Shown: positions 39,344-46,019 of the stretch, in pieces
Layout: the number at the start of each line of letters is the position of its first letter
How positions within the stretch are numbered: the first letter of the stretch is position 1
DNA from: a bacterium
GTDB lineage: Bacteria > Gemmatimonadota > Gemmatimonadetes > Gemmatimonadales > Gemmatimonadaceae
Direction of reading: 5' to 3'
Length of the DNA stretch: 46,019 nucleotides
NCBI GenBank assembly: GCA_021813725.1
Contig: JAKAJN010000008.1
Coordinates: forward strand, 1 to 46,019
The notes under the pieces: generated by a model
Seen by the model: only the letters and a program-made list of their open reading frames with translations
What the model was told of the DNA's origin: nothing
Databases searched by the model: none
Translations under genes and position numbers: made by a program

Positions 39344-39898
39344 ATGAGTCACGGACCATCAGCATCGGGCGGCGCGGTTGCCAAGCCGATTCCCGGCCAT
39401 CACCACGACGAGCCGTACGTGCCGGTGTTCACGGCGGGGTCGGCGCCGCGCGCCAAGCTCGACGACATCCTCTCGCGCTATCCCACGCGGCAGGCGGGCC
39501 TGCTCCCCGCACTCTGGATCGTGCAGGACGAGCGTGGTTGGATCAGCGAGTCCGCGATGAAGGAAGTCGGCGACGTGCTCGGCCTCACCGCGGCGTACGT
39601 CAAGGGCGTGGTGACGTTCTACACCATGTACCACCAGCACCCGGTGGGGAAGTACTTCATCCAGGTTTGCACCACCTCCTGCTGCAATTGCATGGGGGCG
39701 GAAGACGTGGTGAAGGCGTTCCTCGAGCAGACCGGATGCGGCGAACTGGGGCTGACCTCGGCCGACGGCAAGTACACGGTGATCGAAGTCGAGTGCCTCG
39801 GTGCGTGCGGCTTTGCCACGCCGATCATGGTCAATGATGACTTCGTTGACAGCGTGAGCGTGGAGAAGGTCCCGGAAATTCTCAGGAAATACGCGTAA
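39344..39898 (+). CDS. nuoE: NADH-quinone oxidoreductase subunit E
   Basis: Carries cluster N1a, a [2Fe-2S] centre beside the FMN site; 184 residues. The ligands fall in VCTTSCCNCMGAEDV and VECLGACGFATP, as in the family. The hydrophobic helix AYVKGVVTFYTMYHQHPVGK precedes them. The first 45 residues are a His- and Gly-rich extension. GAGGGGA precedes the ATG. The TTSCCNC wording has one more cysteine than usual. Confidence 0.94.
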   Translation: MSHGPSASGGAVAKPIPGHHHDEPYVPVFTAGSAPRAKLDDILSRYPTRQAGLLPALWIVQDERGWISESAMKEVGDVLGLTAAYVKGVVTFYTMYHQHPVGKYFIQVCTTSCCNCMGAEDVVKAFLEQTGCGELGLTSADGKYTVIEVECLGACGFATPIMVNDDFVDSVSVEKVPEILRKYA

Positions 39899-39945
39899 GA
39901 GCTACGACAGAGAAACAAGAGACAGACAACTGAGAGACAACAGCA
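39899..39945. repeat. GAGACAA-rich degenerate repeat in the nuoE-nuoF spacer
   Basis: The first half of the 97-base nuoE-nuoF gap repeats GAGAAACAA, GAGACAGACAACT and GAGAGACAACAG words. They closely resemble those in the nuoD-nuoE gap. The second half of the gap is the CCGTCNN array. Confidence 0.55.
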
Positions 39946-39962
39946 CGCCGCAGGGCAGGTCT

Positions 39963-39990
39963 CCCGTCTTCCGTCACCCGTCTACCGTCT
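39963..39990. repeat. CCGTCNN heptamer array (4 units) before nuoF
   Basis: CCGTC recurs at 39965, 39972, 39979 and 39986, exactly seven bases apart, with the two other bases varying. It ends five bases before the nuoF ATG, where a Shine-Dalgarno would normally lie, and no Shine-Dalgarno is visible. Confidence 0.75.
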
Positions 39991-39995
39991 GAATC

Positions 39996-41302
<1,307 letters not shown>

Positions 41303-41303
<1 letters not shown>

Positions 41304-42832
41304 TGCCAGACCAGAAGCTCGTCAACGTGACCATCGAGGGACGCCCGGTGAGCGTCCCCGAGGGGACCACCATCCTCGAGGCGGCCAAGACCGCCGGGGT
41401 GCTGATCCCCCATTACTGCTACCACCCGGGACTCAAGATCGCCGGCGTCTGCCGCATGTGTCTCGTCGAGGTGGAGAAGATGCCCAAGCTGGCACCGTCG
41501 TGCGCGACGACGGTGGCGGAAGGGCAGGTGGTGAACGTCTACAGCCAGAAGGCGCTCGATGCGCGCAAGGGCGTGCTCGAGCTGCTGCTCATCAATCACC
41601 CGCTCGACTGCCCGATCTGCGACCAGGCCGGCGAGTGCGAGCTGCAGGACTACACCTTCCAGGAAGGACGCGCCGACTCGCGCTACCGCGAGCCGAAGCG
41701 CTTCAACCCGGCCGAGGACTTTGGCGGCGACGTGCTGTACGTCACGAACCGCTGCATCCTCTGCACGCGTTGCGTGCGCTACATGGGCGACGTGGCCGGC
41801 GACCGTGCGCTCTGCGTGGAAGAGCGCGGCGATCGGGCCAAGATCGGCATCGCGCCGGATCACGACCTGTCGCACGCGTGGGCGGCCAATGTGGTGGACC
41901 TCTGCCCCGTCGGCGCGCTCGTGAGCAAGGACTTCCTGAACAAGGCCCGCGCCTGGGAGTTGGACCGCACCGCGTCCGTCTGCCCGAACTGCTCGCAGGG
42001 ATGCAACATCACGCTCGAGACGCGCGACGGCGCGCTGATGCGGATGAAGCCCCGCTCGAACAGCGAGGTCAATCACTTCTACCTGTGCGACGAGGGGCGG
42101 CTCAACTACCAGTGGGTCGACCGCGGCGACCGGTTGGAGGCGCCGATGGTCGCGGGCCAGGCCGTCTCCTGGGAGGCAGCACTGACCGCCGCCGGGGCGG
42201 CGCTCACGACGGGTGCGCGGCACGTCGTCGCCAGTCCATCCTTGAGCAACGAAGCGCTTTGGCTGCTCAAGCAGGCCGCCGGCGTGGGCACGTTCCGCGT
42301 GGCGCAGGGGACGGAGGCACCGTTACCTGGCGTAACAGACCTCGCCCGGCGCGCCGATCGGGCCCCGAACGCCACGGGAGCCGAGCTGCTTGGCTTCACC
42401 CGCGCGGCGAACCCGCTTTCCGGCGCTGGCGACGTGGTCGTCATCGCCGGCGACGACTGCGCGGGGCTCGACACCGCTGCGCTCGCGTCGGCCAAGCACG
42501 TGATCTTCCTTGGGACGGCGGCCCCGGCCGCGTTGCCCGTCGGGGCGATCGTCCTGCCGATCGCGAATTTCGCCGAGGAGGAAGGGACGTTCACCAACCT
42601 GCGGGGGCGCGTCCAGCGGTACCTGCAGGCGCGCCCCGCGCCGGGATTCGCCCGCGCCGGCTGGCTGGCGATGGCGGGCTTGGCGAGTGCCGCGGGCAAG
42701 GGCGGCGCCTACACGAGCGCCGCAGCGGTCTTCGCGGCCATGGCGAAGGCGGAGAGTGCCTTCGCGGGAATGAGCTATGACACAGTTGGACTCAAGGGCC
42801 AGACGGCACCGGGCGCGAGGGTGAACGCATGA
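41303..42832 (+). CDS. nuoG: NADH-quinone oxidoreductase subunit G, short form with an N7 cluster motif
   Basis: The large Fe-S subunit; 509 residues, much shorter than the 780-900 of Thermus or E. coli. The N-terminal part has the [2Fe-2S] set CYHPGLKIAGVCRMCLVEV, then HPLDCPICDQAGECELQDY and CILCTRCVRYMGDVAG with CPVGAL for the two [4Fe-4S] clusters. Cys227, Cys230, Cys234 and Cys262 form Cx2Cx3Cx27C, the spacing of the off-pathway cluster N7. After that only part of the molybdopterin-like domain remains (about 250 residues). It starts in the nuoF stop and overlaps nuoH by four bases. Confidence 0.93.
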
Positions 42833-44115
42833 CGCACGCCGTGTCGCTTCTTCTCCAGGTGGCCGATCCACAACTGCCGCCGTCGTCGGAGATGTTCATC
42901 CTCTTCGGCCTCATCAAGGCCGGCGTGGCGTTCGGCATCTATATGCTCTGCGTGGCCTACACGACGCTGCTCGAACGCCGCGTCGCGGGGTGGATTCAGG
43001 ACCGCATCGGTCCCAACCGCGTCGGGCCGCAGGGGCTGTTGCAGCCCATCGCCGACGGCGTCAAGAACTTCATGAAGGAAGAGGCCCTGCCGGGAGGCGC
43101 CAACAAGGCACTGTTCGTCCTGGCGCCCGCCCTCGCCTTCATTCCCGCGATGATCACGTGGGCCGTCATTCCCTTCGCCTCGCCGCTCCCCATTCCAGGG
43201 GTCGGCCTGGTGAGCATGGCGGTTGCGGACCTCCCGGTGGGTTTCCTGTTCGTCCTCGCCATCAGCTCGCTTGGCGTCTACGGCATCACCATCGCGGGGT
43301 GGTCGTCGAACAACAAGTACGCGCTGCTCGGCGGACTGCGCGCTTCGGCGCAGATGATCTCCTACGAGATCGCCATGGGGATGAGCACGGTGTGCGTGCT
43401 GCTCCTCGCTGGCAACGTGAACCTCAATGAGATCGTGGCGCAGCAGCAGGGGCAGACGTGGAACGTCGTCATGCTCACGCTTGCCTTCTTCATCTTCGCC
43501 GTGGCGGCGCTCGCGGAGACCAACCGCGTGCCGTTCGACCTGCCGGAGTCGGAGTCGGAGCTCGTGGCGGGCTATCACGCCGAGTACAGCTCGATGCGGT
43601 ACTCGATGTTCCCGCTGGCGGAGTACGCCAACATCATCACGTCGAGCGGCCTCATGGTGACGCTGTTCTTCGGCGGATGGGACATTCCGTTCACGCACTG
43701 GGACAACACGGCGCCCTGGACAGCGATGAAGACGCTGGTCACTCTCGGCGCGTACTTCGCCAAGGTCTTCTTCTTCGTCTTCTCGTTCATCTGGATTCGC
43801 TGGACGGTGCCGCGCTTCCGCTACGACCAGCTGATGTCGCTGGGCTGGAAGATCCTGCTGCCGATGGCGCTCGTGTACATCACGGCCGTGGCGAGCCTGG
43901 TGCTGGCCCTCGACGCCGCCGGCCTCGGCCGCACGAGCTACGGTTTCCGCGGCGCGTTCCTCGGGATGAACGTGGTCTTCGTGGTGCTGGTCTTCTGGGT
44001 GCTCGACCGCGGGCGCATCGTCAGCCCGGCCTTCTCGCGCACCGAGCGCGAACGGCTGGCGCGGATGCGCCTCGGCGCCACGCGGAGCGATCTCCTGACT
44101 GGGAAGGGGGCCTGA
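42829..44115 (+). CDS. nuoH: NADH-quinone oxidoreductase subunit H
   Basis: The membrane subunit at the quinone entry, with eight or nine helices; 428 residues. ERRVAGWIQDRIGPNRVGPQGLLQPIADGVK is the quinone-facing loop. ETNRVPFDLPESESELVAGYHAEYS carries the conserved acidic residues of the E-channel. It is about 100 residues longer than the E. coli subunit, mainly through an extra C-terminal helix and a charged tail. It overlaps nuoG (ATGA) and nuoI by one base (TGATG). Confidence 0.95.
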   Translation: MTHAVSLLLQVADPQLPPSSEMFILFGLIKAGVAFGIYMLCVAYTTLLERRVAGWIQDRIGPNRVGPQGLLQPIADGVKNFMKEEALPGGANKALFVLAPALAFIPAMITWAVIPFASPLPIPGVGLVSMAVADLPVGFLFVLAISSLGVYGITIAGWSSNNKYALLGGLRASAQMISYEIAMGMSTVCVLLLAGNVNLNEIVAQQQGQTWNVVMLTLAFFIFAVAALAETNRVPFDLPESESELVAGYHAEYSSMRYSMFPLAEYANIITSSGLMVTLFFGGWDIPFTHWDNTAPWTAMKTLVTLGAYFAKVFFFVFSFIWIRWTVPRFRYDQLMSLGWKILLPMALVYITAVASLVLALDAAGLGRTSYGFRGAFLGMNVVFVVLVFWVLDRGRIVSPAFSRTERERLARMRLGATRSDLLTGKGA

Positions 44116-44612
44116 TGCCGATCCAAACGCGGGTCGTGGACCGGCCCACGACCGAGACCAGCTACGTGCGCGCCACGTTCCAAGGGTTGGCGCTGACCTT
44201 CAAGCACCTCGTGGACCCGCACAAGGTCACCGTGCAGTACCCCGAGGAGAAGTGGGACATCGGGCCGCGCTGGCGCGGCACGCACCGCATGCTCACCACC
44301 GAGGACGGCAAGGCCAAGTGCGTGGCCTGCGGGCTCTGCCCGACCGTCTGTCCGGCCAACTGCATCAAGCTGGTTCCCGGCGTGGACGAGCAGGGCAACC
44401 GCTACCCGGCGGTCTTCGATATTGACGAGTTCCGCTGCATCTTCTGCGGCTATTGCCAGGAAGTCTGCCCGGAGGAGGCGATCCATCTCGGCCGGCACTA
44501 CGAGAACGCCGAGTATGACCGGAAGGACTTCGTCTACGATCTCAAGCGGCTGACGTCGCAGACGCACCCCGTGTGCGAACTGTGGGATCCGGCCGACCCG
44601 AAGGGGGAATGA
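44115..44612 (+). CDS. nuoI: NADH-quinone oxidoreductase subunit I
   Basis: Holds two [4Fe-4S] clusters (N6a, N6b) on the way to N2; 165 residues. Cluster one: Cys69, Cys72, Cys75, Cys79, with CP closing. Cluster two: Cys108, Cys111, Cys114, Cys118. VDEQGNRYPAVFDIDEFRCIFCGYCQEVCPEEAI is the family's central stretch. The N-terminal helix (about 18-33) lies on the membrane. Its stop overlaps the nuoJ start codons. Confidence 0.95.
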   Translation: MPIQTRVVDRPTTETSYVRATFQGLALTFKHLVDPHKVTVQYPEEKWDIGPRWRGTHRMLTTEDGKAKCVACGLCPTVCPANCIKLVPGVDEQGNRYPAVFDIDEFRCIFCGYCQEVCPEEAIHLGRHYENAEYDRKDFVYDLKRLTSQTHPVCELWDPADPKGE

Positions 44613-45181
44613 TGCAACCGAATCAATTCCACCCCCTCGCGTACTCGTTCGCCTTCTACTTTTTCGGGTTGACGGCGATTGCCAGCGCCATCGCATTCGT
44701 GACCCGCAAGAGTCCGGTGGCGGCGGCCATGTGGCTGGTCAACGTGATGTTCTCGCTGGCTGGCCTGTACGTCATGCTGGACGCGCAGTTCATCGGCGCC
44801 ATCCAGATCCTGGTGTACACGGGCGCGATCATGGTGGTGTTCCTGTTCGTGATCATGCTGCTGAACCTCGGGCACGCGTCGGAACTGGCGGACGCGCGCG
44901 GCCGGTGGGGCAAGATCCTGGCGCTCTTCGTCGGGATCGCACTGCTGGCCGAGGTGATGGCGCTCAATCGCGGCGACACGGTGCAGCGGATGATCCCGCC
45001 CGATCTGGCGGCGAAGGCGGCGGCCGCCGCCGCGACGCCGGTGGCCGGCGGCATCATCGGCCCGGTGGCGGCGCCGCTCTTCAAGGAGTACCTGCTGGCC
45101 TTCGAGCTGACGAGCGTGCTGCTGCTCGCCGCCATCGTCGGCGCGGTGGTGCTCGGCAAGCGGAGGACCGATGCTCGTTGA
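44612..45181 (+). CDS. nuoJ: NADH-quinone oxidoreductase subunit J
   Basis: A 189-residue membrane subunit with five helices. The third helix region [24 protein letters not shown] has the π-bulge glycine and tyrosine typical of NuoJ. An Ala-rich periplasmic loop ([15 protein letters not shown]) precedes the last helix. Two adjacent ATG codons exist; I prefer 44612 because AAGGGGGA then sits five bases away. It overlaps nuoK by 11 bases. Confidence 0.93.
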   Translation: MQPNQFHPLAYSFAFYFFGLTAIASAIAFVTRKSPVAAAMWLVNVMFSLAGLYVMLDAQFIGAIQILVYTGAIMVVFLFVIMLLNLGHASELADARGRWGKILALFVGIALLAEVMALNRGDTVQRMIPPDLAAKAAAAAATPVAGGIIGPVAAPLFKEYLLAFELTSVLLLAAIVGAVVLGKRRTDAR

Positions 45182-45464
45182 AGCCCTGGCCCTCTCGGCG
45201 GTGCTCTTCTCGATCGGCGTCGTCGGCGTCCTGACGCGGCGCAACGCGATCATCATCTTCATGTGCGTTGAGCTGATGCTGAACGCCGTCAACCTGTCCT
45301 TCGTGGCGCTGAGCACGCTGTATGGCGCGGCCGGCCAGGTGTTCGTGGTCTTCACGATGACCGTGGCCGCGGCGGAAGCTGCGGTCGGGCTGGCGATCAT
45401 CATCGCCATCTTCCGGCACGTGAAGACCGTCAACCTCCAGAACATCAACCTCCTGAAGGGATGA
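45171..45464 (+). CDS. nuoK: NADH-quinone oxidoreductase subunit K
   Basis: A 97-residue, three-helix subunit of the proton channel. The key glutamates lie in [15 protein letters not shown] and in [13 protein letters not shown]. The length and the NAIIIFM start of helix two are typical. The ATG lies inside nuoJ. The stop overlaps the nuoL start (ATGATG with an embedded TGA). Confidence 0.95.
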   Translation: MLVEALALSAVLFSIGVVGVLTRRNAIIIFMCVELMLNAVNLSFVALSTLYGAAGQVFVVFTMTVAAAEAAVGLAIIIAIFRHVKTVNLQNINLLKG

Positions 45465-46019
45465 TGAACCCGGCCTTGACTCCAGAGGGGGGGCATCCGC
45501 TCGCGGCCACGGTCGCGCGCCTCGTCTGGCTGCTCCCACTGCTGCCGTTGTTGGGGTTCCTGATCAATGGCACCCTGGCGATGCTCGGCGTTGCGAAGAC
45601 TGGCCCCGCCGATCCCTCCGCCAATGGCGGGCACGGGCACGGTGACGACCACGCGCACGGCCATGGCGACGCGCACGGTCACGACCCGCACGGTCACGAC
45701 GACCACGGTCATCCCCCGCGCCACAAGTTCGCGCCGATCGTCAGTCTCGTCGGCCCGGGCGTCCTCGTCGCGGCATTCCTGCTCGCTTCCGCCATCTTCT
45801 TTGCAATGCGCGGCGTCGAGATGGAGCATCCGTACGTCCAGACGCTCTTCTCGTGGATGCCCGTCGGCGACCTGAACCTGAATGCGACCATCCTGCTCGA
45901 CCCACTGTCGATGGTGATGGTGATGGTCATCACCGGCGTCGGGATGCTGATCCACCTGTTCAGCGTCGGCTACATGCAGGATGACCCGGGGTACCCGCGC
46001 TACTTCGCGTACCTGAACC
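45464..46019 (+). CDS. nuoL: NADH-quinone oxidoreductase subunit L, 3' cut by window edge, with His-rich insertion
   Basis: An antiporter-like proton-pumping subunit. 185 codons are visible and the frame is open at the window end. ARLVWLLPLLPLLGFLINGTLA is the normal first helix. NATILLDPLSMVMVMVITGVGMLIHLFSVGYMQDDPGYPRYFAYLN is diagnostic of NuoL. Between helix one and helix two is a stretch, residues 57-87, with 12 histidines in 31 positions, mixed with Gly and Asp (HGHGDDHAHGHG and onward). The reading frame continues through it without interruption. Starts at 45461 and 45464 are both possible; 45464 follows AAGGGATG. nuoM and nuoN are expected beyond the edge. Confidence 0.93.
   Translation, partial: MNPALTPEGGHPLAATVARLVWLLPLLPLLGFLINGTLAMLGVAKTGPADPSANGGHGHGDDHAHGHGDAHGHDPHGHDDHGHPPRHKFAPIVSLVGPGVLVAAFLLASAIFFAMRGVEMEHPYVQTLFSWMPVGDLNLNATILLDPLSMVMVMVITGVGMLIHLFSVGYMQDDPGYPRYFAYLN
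45632..45724 (+). repeat. Segment encoding the His/Gly/Asp-rich insertion in NuoL
   Basis: Repeated CACGG, GGTCACGAC and CGCACGG words encode HGH, HGHD and DAHGH units. The 93 bases are in frame with nuoL and look like a locally duplicated, slippage-prone sequence. Confidence 0.75.

Overview
This 46-kb window is very GC-rich bacterial chromosome packed with housekeeping genes. The gene set suggests an aerobic, respiring, didermal bacterium: a TonB-plug-type receptor, a signal-peptide β-barrel candidate, a lipoprotein, a single-subunit cytochrome b558 succinate dehydrogenase and a 14-subunit-type complex I. The protein style and gene order fit Gemmatimonadota best. That is my recognition, not a search result. 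I see no transposase, integrase, CRISPR array, rRNA, tRNA or phage gene, and almost every gene follows the same codon style.

Layout. 2-3109: tail of an unknown protein, a long eukaryote-like GMP synthase (guaA), a DUF983-type zinc-ribbon membrane protein (minus strand) and a stand-alone histidine phosphotransfer domain. 3176-7862: icd, pepA and a TonB-plug outer-membrane protein. 7881-18034: a run of twelve touching or overlapping genes (yicC, gmk, rpoZ, coaBC, family-4 uracil-DNA glycosylase, dnaB, radA, ispD, tsaC, a YwlE-like phosphatase, aroE, comF) behind one good promoter. 18054-22602: gap-pgk-tpiA, secG and carA. 22675-25924: an HU/IHF gene, moaD-moaE-moaA and mdh, with hairpins and promoters between them. 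26042-29422: sdhC-sdhA-sdhB. 29601-33028: a secreted S9 peptidase followed by a lipoprotein serpin. 33078-36042, minus strand: a CsgG-like/β-barrel protein, dcd and a secreted NTF2-like protein. 36181-46019: nuoA to nuoL, with nuoL cut by the window edge.

How the genes work together. icd, mdh and sdhCAB are TCA-cycle enzymes. sdh feeds the quinone pool and nuo oxidises the NADH. gap-pgk-tpiA supply lower glycolysis. The yicC-comF run mixes nucleotide, coenzyme A, isoprenoid, shikimate and tRNA-modification genes with replication and repair genes, so they are probably co-transcribed because they are all growth-related rather than because they form a pathway.

Most unusual items. (i) A 12-histidine stretch inserted in NuoL. 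(ii) Period-7 CCGTCNN arrays, one inside comF and one in place of the ribosome-binding site of nuoF. (iii) A protein joining a CsgG-like domain to a predicted β-barrel. (iv) A lipoprotein serpin with an intact inhibitory hinge next to a secreted S9 peptidase. (v) Active-site or ligand substitutions: Ser158 in CoaBC and His217 in the Fe-S uracil-DNA glycosylase. (vi) A phosphatase with the arginine-phosphatase signature CTGNTCR. (vii) A eukaryote-like long GMP synthase. I find no convincing multi-gene system that looks wholly new. No intergenic stretch exceeds about 220 bases.
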